From assembly GCF_010183535.1 (NCBI RefSeq), contig NC_071333.1:18536587-18600586 (forward strand): a stretch of 64,000 nt of DNA, in the 5' to 3' direction. Positions 34,396 through 47,065 of the stretch are shown piece after piece. This stretch comes from Caenorhabditis remanei. Lineage: Eukaryota; Nematoda; Chromadorea; Rhabditida; Rhabditidae. Both the position numbers and the translations under genes were made by a program. Below the pieces are notes generated by a model, which was not told where the DNA came from, ran no database searches, and was given only the letters and a program-made list of their open reading frames with translations. How positions within the stretch are numbered: the first letter of the stretch is position 1; the number at the start of each line of letters is the position of its first letter.

Positions 34396-35515
34396 TACCT
34401 GAGCTCAGAGATGCTGCAATTCAGTTGGTTGCGTTAATATAAGAATAAAACTTTTCATAAGTTACACAATAACCTGTTTCCAAGCCCTTAGACTTAAAAA
34501 ATATTACATACTTCAATTTCGTTCCAACTTTCTTAACTCCAACATTCCCTCCTCCTATCTCTCTTTCATCTTTCTTGCACACACCAGGAAATGAAATGAC
34601 CGCTCTGGGGGGTGTCCGGACCCGCCGGACACTCGGTCTCAATTCTTCGACTCATTCCGACCGTTATTTCTCTCGACAACCTCTTGTATTCCCATTGTCT
34701 CTCCCCCCCCCCTCCACCGCATACGAGACAGCCTTCCTCTTCACTTGCAGGGAGCGTCTTGCCCGCCAAACGGCCCACCAAGAAAACTAGCCGCGTCTCT
34801 GCGTCTCACACTCTCTCTCGCCTTTTTTGCTTCTGTTCACCCATCACACCAATAGCTGCGCTCTCCCCCGATTTCGCAATGTTTTTTTTTTCTATGCGGA
34901 GATATCTGTCTGTCTTCTGTGACCAAATTAAGTACAACATTAGCTGCGCGCTGTCATTTATCCCATTTCTTATTTTTGATGAATATTTACTTCCGTTTGT
35001 TCCGTTTTGACAGCTAGCCATCTCTCTTATTTTCTCCGTTCGCCCTTTTCTTCGCCAATCAAAAATGCATGAAATTACTACGTTTTGGTCTCTCGGTATT
35101 TCAGAAACAAGACAGACAACTGACAAAGTTGATACATGATACGCGCGTGTGTGTGTGATTCATTCATTCATATCAAATCTTTTTTCTTCTTCTCCCTTCT
35201 CACTTTTTTTTTGTCTTTTTTGATATCAATTTCACTGGATAAGTTGTCTTAATGAGACGACACGTGACAATACAGAAACTAGACTTGTGTTTTTGTTGAC
35301 TTTTCTTTTTTCCCATTCTCGACGAATCTGTAAACAAACAAAGAAAAGAACACGCGCTCGATATTCTCAAGTTTTTGGGAAGTTTTTGGGGAATCTCGAG
35401 CAAAAGTAGTGATCTTTTTTACTAAAAATTTGTTATCAAAGTTATTCAAACTTTTATTCGTTATCTGTTCCCGTTACCTTTTACTTATATCATCAATTTT
35501 CAGTATGCCCTAACC

Positions 35516-38500
35516 ATGACTGATACACTTGATTTGAAATTATCTAGTCGTCGTCATTGGAACCCGGTGAAGTGTCCAGTCCGTCTGGAAGTAAACGGCC
35601 AGACTCAAACTCCCGCATCTCTAGTCAAAAATGCGCTCAATAACCCGTCGTTTAATTTGGTGATAACGACCACTAGTGGACAACGTGTGTACATACCATT
35701 TGAGGAGGATAGGTCAGTTTTCATATTATTTTGTGTCGTGTTTACTCATTCAATTGAGTTTTATATTCAATCCAATTTCTTCTTCTTACAGAGAACTATT
35801 CACCGCCAATATCGCCGACGACCCATCGACTTCATCTTTGGTAAGTAACAAGAGTGTATTTGTTTGTCTATTCTATTTCCTCAACACTTCTACCCTCATA
35901 AAGAAAACGGCGGACTGACCCTGAACTAGTTTTAAAATCGAGTTTTATGTAGAAGTAGTGTCGAAATACTGTGAAATCAAAAGGAACAAAAGTTTTTTTA
36001 ATGTTATGGAAATTGGAGTACTACTCCTTGGGTTGACCATATAGAAGATGTTTTGCCTATAGGTTTTAAGCGAGAAATTGTCAAAAATCGGTTACACCAG
36101 GATGGAATCACCGTCAACAGATTAAGTCTCCTCAGCACTACCACTGTGTTACCGATGCGCTCGTTTTTATCTTTGCAAAAACGGTTTCTCTATGGCCAAC
36201 CCAAGGAGTAGTACTCCAATTTTCATAATATCAAATATCTACAAAGTACTAAACTAGAAATCCACACCTTTAAAAATTGAAACAATGGTCATTCAATTCA
36301 ATTTTCAGATATCGCATTGCCATTTCGCGGGTGTCACAGAAGATGGAAGACACGCATTGTCGTTATGTGATCCGAAAGGTTGAATTTGAGCACATGATAA
36401 AATAAATATTTAAAAAAAACATTTCCAGACATCACCGGTCTTCTCATCACCCAAACTAATCGATTCGGTCTCTCCACTACTTCCAACGGGTCTTCATCCT
36501 CTTTCGTATTAACGCCATACGTTGAAAACAATTGTGGTGAGTTAATCCTCTTGAAGTTTTCGAAACGTTGTTTCCTACTTGAAATTCAAATTCAATGTGA
36601 AACGGTTTACTGTCCCGTTCACGGTACATTTCTCAAAAAGAAAGAGAGTGTAACAGATGGAAACCAGTTTTCTCTTGTGTCTGAACATGCAACATTAATC
36701 TTGTACCTCTCCACAACCACCGTTCCAATTAATGGGTGTTCAGACCAAAGAATGGAATTAGTGAAGAAGTTGTATAGGAGCGAGACATGAACGAGAATAT
36801 AACATATAGATTTAAAAAAAAAATTTTAGATCTCGGTTCACTGGTGACATCGGCTTCCCGACGGAAACGAGAAGCTGGAAAACCGAATACTGTGATTGAC
36901 CGTAATCCATCGTACATCAAGGAACATCTGGATGGACGGAAACGTTATGTCGAGCTGGCGCTGGTCGCCGATTATTCAGTGGTGAGTAATTCAGTAGTGA
37001 ATAATAAATAAACGATGGAAAAACTTGAACGCGGGGAAAAAGAGAGAATGAGTCAAAATTAGAACAAAATAGTTTTTAAAAAAATAATTAGTGCCCTGTG
37101 GAAGGTCTGTACATGTATAGTACTCTGCAGAATTGCGAAACTCCTAACCGGCCCGGAGTCAAAAATGTGCATAATTTTTGAAATTTTTATCAAAAATAGT
37201 CAAAATCCTATGTACGCTTGAGTTTTTATCTATATTCAAAAACATACTCGAAAATTCGACTTTTTTGCAAAAAAAACAAAAAACGTTCACATTTTTGTAC
37301 TGAGACCCGGATCGACCCGTCCAAGTAGATGAAAAATTTCAAATCGGCCCGACCCGTTGCACGCCTGGTACTCTGCCAAATTGTTTACTTGTTTCCTTAC
37401 TTTTTGTTCCAAGAAAAACTATTTGACACTTATCTTGAATAGTCAAATGTACCTGGAATTTGACTAGATCTAAGTAAGACTACGGAAAACATGTTTACAA
37501 TTAAAATTTTTTAAAAATACTATTTGAGCTAGAAATAACAGCGTTTTCCTATCCGCAGAGTAATTTTTGCTAGCACTTTGCTGATTTCAATCCCAAAAAT
37601 GAAATATTTGAATTAAGAATCAGTTATTGTCACTAATAAATAAATAAACACTATTCGGAATTACCAAGAAAACTAATTTTCAGTACACCAAATACGACTC
37701 GGACGAGAAGAAAGTCAATGACTACATCCAGCAAACTATGAACATCCTGAATTCGGTTAGTACCTTCAATTTTATTTTTATCTAACAAACTATTCTATTT
37801 CAGCTCTACTATCCACTCAATATCCGAATCACACTTGTCTACTCGGAAATATGGAAGAAGGGAGACCAAATCTCGGTGCTCGCAGATTCAAAGGAAACCT
37901 TGAACAATTTCATGGATTACAAGAAGATTCTGCTGAAAGACCACTTTTTTGACACTGGATATTTGTTAACGTGAGTTTTATTGCATTAGAAATTGAATGA
38001 CAACATTATTTCAGAACACTGAAATTCGATGAAGGTGTTGTCGGCAAGGCGTACAAAGGAACGATGTGCTCGTATGACTATTCTGGCGGAATTTATGTGG
38101 TTAGTTATTCATTCTAGTTATTCTCGAACTTTCCCAACTAATTCATGAATTCCAGGACCACAATAACGACACCGTAGAGACAGTCGCCACTTTCGCTCAC
38201 GAACTAGGTCACACATTTGGTATGGACCATGACCCGAATGACAAAGATGTCTGCTACTGTCCTATGCCAAGATGCATCATGAATCCACAATCCGGACATA
38301 TGGAGGTGTGGTCTGAATGCAGTGTCAAAAATCTTGCTAGCGGATTCAATCGTGGTATTGACTTGTGTCTGTTCAACGAGCCTGGTCAGAAACCAAGTGA
38401 CGCCAAATGCGGAAACGGTATTGTGGAAGCTGGTGAAGAATGTGATTGTGGACCATTGAAATGTGACAATCACTGTTGCAATGGTAGCACTTGTAAATTG

Positions 38501-41500
38501 ATTGGAGAGGCTCAATGTGCATCAGGAGACTGCTGTGATCTGAAAACATGTAAACCAAAGCCGAGAGCTACAGTATGTCGTGCAGCAACTGGAATATGTG
38601 ACCTCGATGAGTTTTGCAATGGAGAAACCAACGAGTGTCCTGCTGACTTTTTCGTTCAGAATGGTGCAACATGTCCCGGAAGAGATTTGGTGAGAAAAAC
38701 TGAGAAATAAATAACACTTTACATAACAAAAACATAATTCCAGGAGTTCTGTTACGAAGGTGGATGTGGTAGTCGCAACGATCAGTGTGCGAAACTTTGG
38801 GGACCCACTGGACACGTTGGAGATGACAACTGTTACCGTAAGAACACAGAAGGAAGCTTTCATGGTAACTGTGGTACCAATGCACATACCAAGGAGATCA
38901 AAAAATGCGAGTCAGAGTGAGTTGACCACATTATGCCGAAAAAGGGAAAAACAGGAAGAAGAAGCAGAGGAAAAAAACAAAACAATAGGGATTTTACGAA
39001 AAAATGATGAAAAATCGATTTTCAAACGAAATTTTTGCTCAGATGATGTAATAATTGTGAAAATGATCCGGAAACAGCTAAAATAGAAAGTTAAAGCAAT
39101 AAATCACTTAATTTGGAAAAATTAGACAAAACGGTTGGATAATCACTTTTTTAGTCCATTTATTCGACTTTCATCCAAATTTATGGGTTTTCAGAAATGC
39201 AAAATGTGGACTGTTGCAATGTGAAACTCAAGCTGAGCGTCCAATTTTTGGAGATCCGGGTTCGGTGACCTTCTCACATAGCACGGTTTATTCTGCGCTG
39301 AAACGTGATGATAAGAAGTTTTGCTACGTCTTCAAATCAGCATACGGTGGTCTTAACGCTCCTGATCCAGGACTCGTGCCAGATGGTGCGATGTGTGGTG
39401 AAGAGCAGGTATAGATATATTTCTGAGTGTGAGATTTAATAACTTTCTTCATTTTCAGATGTGTATTGGTCAGAAGTGTCAAAAGAAGGAGAAGATCACC
39501 AAAGTGACGGCGCAATGTTTGGACGACTGCAATTTCCGAGGTTTGTTATTTGGTAATTCGAACTTTTGGATTATACGCCTCCAGTAGTTTAGTGTGACCA
39601 AAAGTTTGTTTATAGAGAACGATGAACAAAATTTGACACTTTGTAACCGAAAGAAAAGATTAAGTTTCCAAACATTTAGGTGTCTGCAACAACGTTGGAA
39701 ATTGTCATTGTGAACGGGGATTTGGTGGAATTGCATGCGAAATTCCTGGATACGGAGGTTCCGTGAATAGTAATGAAGCGTACAAGTTCAGAGGGTGAGA
39801 ACATAGTGATCATTGATCCAATTAAATATTTATATATGGATTTTTAGAATCACGCTGTCCTCCACATTCCTTTTGTTCTTCTTCTTGTTTGGATTCTTGA
39901 TTGGTGGTCTTTGTATATATTATCGAGTTAAGAGGAAGAGGAATTTAGTGTCTGAGTGAGTTTCAAACTTCAAGATTTAAGATATAGAACTATCAATTTT
40001 CTTCATTTCAGATGGTGGGCAGTTGTCAAGAAGAAGTTTGACCTCCATGGAGATTTGGTACCAGTCCGGAAAGCACCACCGCCACCATATGCTCAAAGAA
40101 TTCGGTGAGTTTATAACAAACATGGCCAGGCAAGGTTAGAAAACATTTGGTTCCTATTCTGAGATATCCAGGTATCTTAAGATTTGAAATTTTTGAAAGT
40201 TTACTATCTAAGCCGGGTCGAGGAATATTTATATACCACTAAAACGGAAACTTTTAAAATTTAGGTTTTACTTTTTTTGTTAGTTTTCAAAAGTTGCACT
40301 TTTGAGTACGCATGCAAAGATGATGTTGGTAAGGTCAATTTCAGAATTTGTTTTCAAAAAAATTTGTGATGTGTCTTAAATTTGAAACATTCCGCACAAT
40401 TGGAAATGCAAGTACAACAGAACAAATTAGAAAAAAAATTCAGAAAACCGTTAATTTTGTGAGTCTTGAAAATGCTCATTTTTGCAATATGACCTGTAAC
40501 TCTTTCTCGACCCGGGATCCTTAAATGGTTGATTTAAAACAAAAATGTTGAAAAATAACTGTTGGTTAAATTGGTTTATCAGTATAAAAATTTTCTCGAA
40601 TTTCATAATACCTCAACCAGACATTACATTACCAGCCAATTTTTGTACCCATCTCACCACTATTGTCTCATATCTACAGTACTCACTAATTTTTCCAACT
40701 TTCAGCCAAAGTTTCACCGCAATGTGGGGCGAAGATCATTCTCACGTGGCAGTCGCGCAACCCGCTCATCCACGAAACTGCTACAACTCCTGCTGCCGTC
40801 AACCACCTCGCTTCGATCCTCCATCAATACCAATGGTCACTCTGAAAAATCCCAATCTTTCCAGCCCGACTCCACTTTTGAATTCAAGTGAAAAAGAACA
40901 GAATAATGAGAAAGTGGAACACCAGCATGTGGAACTATACCCAGTGGCAGATAGTTTCAGGAGTGATTCAGCGGTAAGTTTATTCATTGTTGTATCCCGG
41001 AAACTCAACTTTCCCCCGTTTCCAGGCGTCATTTAACACTCGAACCGGTTCCCTCCGACCCAATGTTCAACCACCTCCCGTTCCTCGACCCAACAATGAC
41101 GTGTTGACAAAATTAAACGAGGATCTTGTGAAGGAGAAGAAAACGAAATTTGATCAGCTGTGAGAAAAATTTATATCAATTTGTGCATTTTGGTGAATGT
41201 CACGTTTTTGCAGAAACAAAAGTCTCCCGTTGCCGCCCCCACTACCAAAGGAGAAGCCAAAGACTAGCAGTTCAACGAGTCTACGTAGGAATGAAAGTAT
41301 ACGACCTGAACAAGCACCACCACCACCGCCAGCTCATGCGGTAGGTATACAGTGCCGTGCAAAAACATTTGAGTTCAAGAGAATATTGCAACACAAAAAT
41401 CCTTATGGAAATATAGGGTGTTCTAACTGCCCCTGGATTTTCGACAATCGCAAAAAATACTAAAACTTGGCTTTTTCAGTTCCAGTCATGGATTTTTCGA

Positions 41501-42137
41501 AGTAGATGTCTAAAAATCGGAAAATGACTATTTTTAGATTTATCGAGTCTAGAACTTCATTTTTAGCCAGTTATTTTAGTAGCCGGTAGGGTTTTGGAGT
41601 ATGTATAGGTGTCCAATCTCTGTCATTTGAAGGCATGGAAATACCTTAATTTGTTGGGAATAACATAAAAAATACGTCAGTGTTTGAAAAGCTTCCGAAA
41701 TAATGTATTTTCTATCTCGTAGAGAGGCCGGACTGTCATAGGCCAGACTGTCATAGAAAAACTACGGTGGTCCCTAAAACAATTCAATTTGTATGTAGGA
41801 CTTTCGAACATGAATTATAACTATCGGGCTCAACGCCTGTGACGCCTAATCGCATTCATCCAAATTATACTTCTTAGATCTACTTAGGAACTACTTGCGT
41901 AGGATGTAATCCTAATAGTCCATCCATTACAATCTGACAGTTCCTTACCACCGCACATATCGCTTCTGATCTACCACGATAATCTAAAGTGATCATACAT
42001 TTCAGAAACCATCTCTTCCTGCAAAACCACCAAAAACCACTACCACCACACACGAAGGAAACGACAATTCGGAAGCCGAAGAGAAAATCGATGTTCGATC
42101 AATGGCAGCAATGTTCAATCAGAAACTAAAAAAATGA
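35516..42137 (+). CDS. adm-2: ADAM-family membrane metalloprotease, 959 residues
   Basis: Nineteen exons: 35516-35712, 35792-35840, 36309-36378, 36429-36536, 36830-36981, 37684-37755, 37804-37970, 38015-38099, 38156-38689, 38744-38916, 39195-39408, 39459-39540, 39680-39794, 39848-39955, 40012-40104, 40706-40973, 41026-41159, 41214-41340 and 42006-42137; every phase agrees. Prodomain; furin-type site RRKR at 152-155; reprolysin domain with zinc motif [12 protein letters not shown] (H315, E316, H319, H325) and Met-turn CIMNP, so likely active. Disintegrin domain ([15 protein letters not shown] onward), Cys-rich region, one EGF-like repeat ([19 protein letters not shown]), membrane span at about 674-698, and a long proline-rich cytoplasmic tail with SH3-type sites ([25 protein letters not shown]). 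ADAMs shed ectodomains at the cell surface. The start at 35516 gives no signal peptide; the frame is open back to a TTTTCAG acceptor at 35503, so an upstream first exon probably exists. The symbol rests on the domain plan and the gck-4 neighbour. Confidence 0.92.
36004..36228. repeat. MITE-like element in adm-2 intron 2
   Basis: Inverted ends of about 40 bases. The left (TTATGGAAATTGGAGTACTA continuing CTCCTTGGGTTG) matches the reverse complement of the right (TTATGAAAATTGGAGTACTA continuing CTCCTTGGGTTG) with only a few differences. The centre is about 145 bases and non-coding. High arm identity suggests a fairly recent insertion. Confidence 0.8.
37143..37372. repeat. GC-rich-ended dispersed element, copy 4, in adm-2 intron 5
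   Basis: CCTAACCGGCCCGGAGTCAAAAA at the left and GACCCGGATCGACCCG...CGGCCCGACCCGTTGCACGCCTGG at the right. The core blocks AGTCAAAATCCTATGTACG and AACATACTCGAAAATTCGAC match 33313-33545. It accounts for much of this 702-base intron. Confidence 0.65.
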
Positions 42138-44720
42138 AAATGTTTTTATAACTTATTTTATATCCATTATTTTCAATTTTCTTTATTGATCTTCAAAATC
42201 TCGTCTAAAATTGTGTTAAACCCTCCCATCCAGTCAACCCACCCAACGAAAAAGTCATAATTATTCAATTTCTAACCACCATGTGATAAATGTCCCCTCC
42301 TTTTTTGTATTCTTTACCCCCGTTGCTTTCTCTCTATCTCTATTCCGAACTCGAAACTTTCCTACTCGATATAGGTTTTTTTTTTCAAATTCTCATGCCC
42401 ATTTTTTTATTACGCGTACCTGTGATATTTATTTTGTTTATTTGTAACTTTTTTGTAAATGCGTCGGAAACAATGCCCTTTCCCTTGGTCCTTGCCTGTA
42501 TTATGAATAAAACTTGCGTCGATTCGAATCATTCAAAAATTTCTAGCATATTTAGCCATTTTTCAGATCCCTCGATTGTTTTTTCAATTTTCTGACTTCA
42601 GCTGTTTTTCTTCCTCGGTATTGTTTTGCACGGCAATCTTGGATGAAATAAAACCAAAATAAGATAATAGATAAGAATTGTAACGAAAAAACTAATACGG
42701 CTAATAATATACTTCCCTCTTTCAAACCCCCCCATGGACAAATTGGTTTTCTGATCATTTGTCACATTGAGTAGCGAACAAAAACCCGCAACAAAAAGAG
42801 CACCCAAAATAGACTGCAACGTAGGTTCGCTCTTTATTCTCCGGATGCGTCATTCCCACAAATCGTTGCTCTGGCATTTTCATGTTGTAGAGATTACATA
42901 CTAGAACACACACACAACGCAAACATATACATCATCATCTGGAGATGAAGTTCTAAATCCATTCGTGACATTTTCTCTGGAAGAGGAAATTTATCCTTTT
43001 TGCCGGATGTTTATGAGTGGGTGCATGAAAAGTTGACATTTGAAAATTGTTTGAACACGCTTCGCCGATGTGGGTATTAGTACCAAAAGTCGGGTAGATC
43101 AAAACTTCAAACGAAACGTCATATTTTCAAAAAAAGGTACCGTTGCGTTAGAGCATTCACAGTTCACTTCACTTCCTTTGGTCGATTTAGACTTTTGACA
43201 TTAACCATGGAGAAAGAACAGATGACGTATAGGAAGAGCTAAAATTGTAGTAATTTGAGCCATCCTGTACAAATAAAGTCAAACTAGGCATTCAGAAGGA
43301 AAAATTAAGACTCCATAGTATCGTTATCTAAAGTTTCTGTCAAGAAATCTGCAAAAAATAGGTTTCTTTTATCTTTGAGTTCACTTATAGGATTAGGTAA
43401 TATCATTTTCTATTTTTTGATCTGAGATTAAGTTTTCTTTATAATAGAATAGTCAAAAAAGTTAATCTTATGAAAAAGACTACGGTAGCTTCAACATATA
43501 TCAAAACACGGATCATTTATTTAGATGTGAGGATAGACATCTGAAACGGTATATATTCGGTTGTAGCATAACATTACAAGTCATAGATAAGACAGCTTGA
43601 CATTTTCAGAATCTGTGAGTCAACATTGTCAAACCGGATCTGTTTTGATTTGATCATTGGATGATTAGTTTTTTCAAGACCCAAAATTATAAACATATTT
43701 TTTGTTCAAAATCTCACTGCAGATATAGATATAGATATTCATTTTTCACATGATAAGCTCATTAGTGAAACAAAAACAGTAGGAGCTCATTCAGCGTTCT
43801 CAAACTATTGTAATATTTTGTGAAAAAATATGTTTTTCACATTTTGTTATTTAGAAAGCAAAGAATCTTGTGTTCGAACACTACCGTAACCCAAACCAAA
43901 TGGGTCACATTTTTAGTTCCTCAGTTTGTGTAAGCCCCCACTTCAGTGTTCCAAAAACATATTTTGCGGATATGTAAGGTTATGGTAACCAACAGTAGTC
44001 ATCCAATCAAAATCTGACCAGAATAAAAATGATATTACCAAGAAAGAAAATTGAATAGATACGTCAGTATATTATTTTTCCTGAGTAATTGAGAGTTATA
44101 ATTCAAAACAAGGTCCAAATATTGTTGTTGGACGTAATTTTGGTTCTGACTTCTACCAATTGTGATAAACAGAGCAATAACAAGTTTTGAAATTGGAAAG
44201 CTGAGCGATCGCGTTACAAGCAAGACTTGATTTGATTGTTTTGTGATTCAAAACAATTACAAACCTGATTTTTGAAAAAATTCATAGAGATTTCCCTAGA
44301 ATTGGAAATTTCCCATATTTTTTATTCATTTTCTGCATGAAATCTTTTTTGTCATTGCGTATGAAAAGTTCATCGGGATAAGATGCGTATTATAACTTCA
44401 AAGAATAACATAAAGAGCGACATCCTATTTTGGAACACTTTTAAGTTGATTAGATTTTCTCCAATTTCTTAGAACTGCCCAATTTATGTTGTTTTGTCTG
44501 AAATCTTGTTAACTTTTGCTGTGATAAGTGAAAAATGATATACTTTAATAAAAGTTCCCGGTGTCACTCCACTGATTGTCAAATTTGGTCAGCTTTTGTG
44601 AAGATTTCAGATTTGTAGTTTCCGGTCCCTTATGGTTGAGTTACAGTTCATCACGTCATTGAGACTATTTGAGTCTCAAATTAAGAGATGCATTTCTTTA
44701 TAGATGTGTTTTCATTTCAT

Positions 44721-44953
44721 ATCATTCCAAATTGCTACCAGGCATTGAGGACAGCTTGATTAGGCAAATCCCAGATATTTGTTCTGTGCTCGTCACTTGC
44801 CGCCGAGAAAAACAGTCTTAAAGTTTCACCCCTGTGGTTAAGCCATGTAAAACCCCGAAGATTTTCTCAGAGACAAGTGACGAGCATGAAAAATTTTTTT
44901 GAGATCTGCTTAATCAAACTGTCCTTAATGCCTGGTAGCAATTTACGAATGAT
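44721..44953. repeat. Foldback MITE-like element
   Basis: The left end ATCATTCCAAATTGCTACCA continues GGCATTGAGGACAGCTTGATT. The reverse complement of the right end reads ATCATTCGTAAATTGCTACC and continues AGGCATTAAGGACAGTTTGATT. An inner pair TGCTCGTCACTTG...GAGAAAA is also mirrored. The loop is short, so almost the whole element folds on itself. Confidence 0.8.
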
Positions 44954-46840
44954 TTCAAAATTACAACCCCCATGAGCTTCTCTTGTCAAACGTCTCCCGA
45001 CCATACGTTAAACGGAATTAGCACCCTTTCTTTTAACGTCTCCACTCTCGTGTACACCGTTTGCAAAGCGACAACCCTTCGTTTTGCAACATCAATTTTC
45101 CTTTACCCTCTCCAAATAGGGGTCGTTGCGAGATATGATGCAAGGAGGTCTCAGAGAAGACGTATTCGGCCAGGGCACCCCTTCCCTTACCCTGCCTATA
45201 TCCTCTTCGCAGTGCAGCCCAAATGATCTTTCCTCGATAGTGGTCTCTTTCTTTTTCGCTATCTCTCGTTCTTTATAAATAGAAGACTGCGCGCAGGGAG
45301 ACTCAAAGAAGAAAGAAGTGATGAGCGAGGAGAGGAAAAAGTGGAATTGGAGAAATAGCTGTGAATGGAACAAATATCTTCTGAATGTTGCCAATTTGGA
45401 AGGTTGAGTGAAAAGAAGATAGGAATTGGAGAAGAACGTCACAAATGCAAATGTCAAGTATCCTTTTTTAGATATCCTCATTAGATAATTCTTGACTTTT
45501 AGTTTCATTACGTTAGATCATTAGCGATCTTCCGGACTGGGATCATCTTTCAAGTTTTTAAAGGTTATTTTTATCTTTCTCTACATTCTTTTCCTAATGA
45601 TCGCAATTAAAAAATTTAGAATTTTTAACAAGTGTGGTAATACTCTATTTACCTCGCGTCATTTTTAGTTCTGTTCAGGCAATAAAATCTCGCATCATGA
45701 AACTGCTTTAGGTTTTGCTTCCTTCCAATGAGACCACCCTGAATTCAAAAATCAAATCGGTTGTAATCCCATTTTTTCTGCATACAAGATTCAATTTGAT
45801 GAATGATCGTGCAGTAGTTTGTAGGTCCGCATACGTAGTGATCAATGATGATAAGAGTAAAAAGATATAAAAGTGATGTGCTGAAAAATGAATGGGTATC
45901 GAAGATGAAATATACATGAAATGTTTAGTGTCAATTTCCTAAAAATGTGAGAATATCTTAATTGGGAGGAAATACTTACTACATCAGTTTAAAAAATTTG
46001 GATATCTGTGAACGGTTGGTAACAAAGTATCCGTAAAATCAGTAATTTCTCGAATTTTTTTCAATTCTGAGAGTCTAACGTAAAGACTGAAACAATCACA
46101 AACAGATTCGAGGTTGGACCATTGGACCTTTGTTATCGGCATAATTAATTTTTTCATAATTAAGTAATGTGTCTAGAAAGCAACAATTTTGGAAAAGTGT
46201 CAATACAGTAATGAGTGCTACCATTCCTTCTGTTCCCTCGACTTTGAAAATAAAAAGGAAGACATCGTTCTTCCGTTTTTGAGAGTTGTGAACATTAGAT
46301 TATTTAGAATCATCCACAATATCAAAACTACTCGGTAACAATATGAAATGGCGTTGGAGTATGAAATACGTTACACTCTCTTGTTCCACTACTCCATTCT
46401 GGCGTGATTCTTGTTTTATCATGAAACATGATTTTATCAACTTTTCATTTTTACAAATTTATTTACTTTTCTTGAAAGTAAATATCACTATTTCCGGATA
46501 AATAAACTTTCATAGGATGATTATTTCATCTGTAAATAACCATAAAACTAAGTCTCTGGCTGTTCTTTAATCCTAAATCCAACCACATTAAAGAATGTTT
46601 CCGCATTCTGAACCAGCGGATTATCTACATCCGCTCATTAAGTTTAAGATACCGTATACCTTGGGCCCCAAGAGAAGATCAAAAATAGATGAAGGTTTGG
46701 TTACAATATAACGTATGTACAAGATGATATTAATTGCGTCATGTGTACTATTAGAAAGTGTACAAATGCTAGCGCTGATAACAGAAAGATCGTAGGCAAG
46801 TGTTGCAAATAATTGTCCCATATCGTTTCGGAATTGCAAT

Positions 46841-47065
46841 TTATTTTTTTTTCATCTTCTTTTCTTTTATTATTGGTTCTAATTTGGTTATGACATTTCC
46901 CAATAATTTCCGCTCCACTATTTCAACAATGATGTAATATAAAACCACCACCCCCACAAAAAAAACAATTGCATTAAAAAAAGAGATGGATAGCAGCTCT
47001 ACGTAGTTTCCTCTACGACACTCTCCATATTTAATTATATTATTCAATGGAATTACTTCATTCAT
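46841..47065 (-). CDS. Possible small one-pass membrane protein, 74 residues
   Basis: Single open frame from an ATG. A hydrophobic segment (NAIVFFVGVVVLYYIIVEIV) is followed by a Lys-rich tail ending KEKKMKKK. There is no splice-site support, no neighbour context and no recognised family. Chance is a real alternative in AT-rich DNA, because Phe, Ile and Lys codons dominate random frames here. Confidence 0.2.
   Translation of the reverse strand: MNEVIPLNNIIKYGECRRGNYVELLSISFFNAIVFFVGVVVLYYIIVEIVERKLLGNVITKLEPIIKEKKMKKK

Larger units (their letters stand above)
32228..35503. other. Region between gck-4 and adm-2
   Basis: About 3.3 kb containing the gck-4 3' UTR, a GC-rich dispersed element (33313-33545), a family-A foldback copy (34153-34395), a C-run at 34704 and a (GT)n stretch near 35144. 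The adm-2 promoter, and possibly a missing first exon of adm-2, should lie here. I could not identify such an exon with confidence. Confidence 0.55.

Noticed and set aside
34612..35010. Hydrophobic frame considered as the missing signal-peptide exon of adm-2
   Set aside because: No splice donor in the right phase joins it to 35504, and the hydrophobic part lies too far from its start.
42552..42819. Two overlapping minus-strand frames with a membrane-like segment
   Set aside because: They switch frame at a G run, lack a clear start or splice sites, and overlap the AT-rich 3' region of adm-2. Chance hydrophobic frames are common here.
46621..46839. Minus-strand frame ending at a possible GTATAC donor
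   Set aside because: It starts from a non-ATG codon, and no matching acceptor or partner exon was found.
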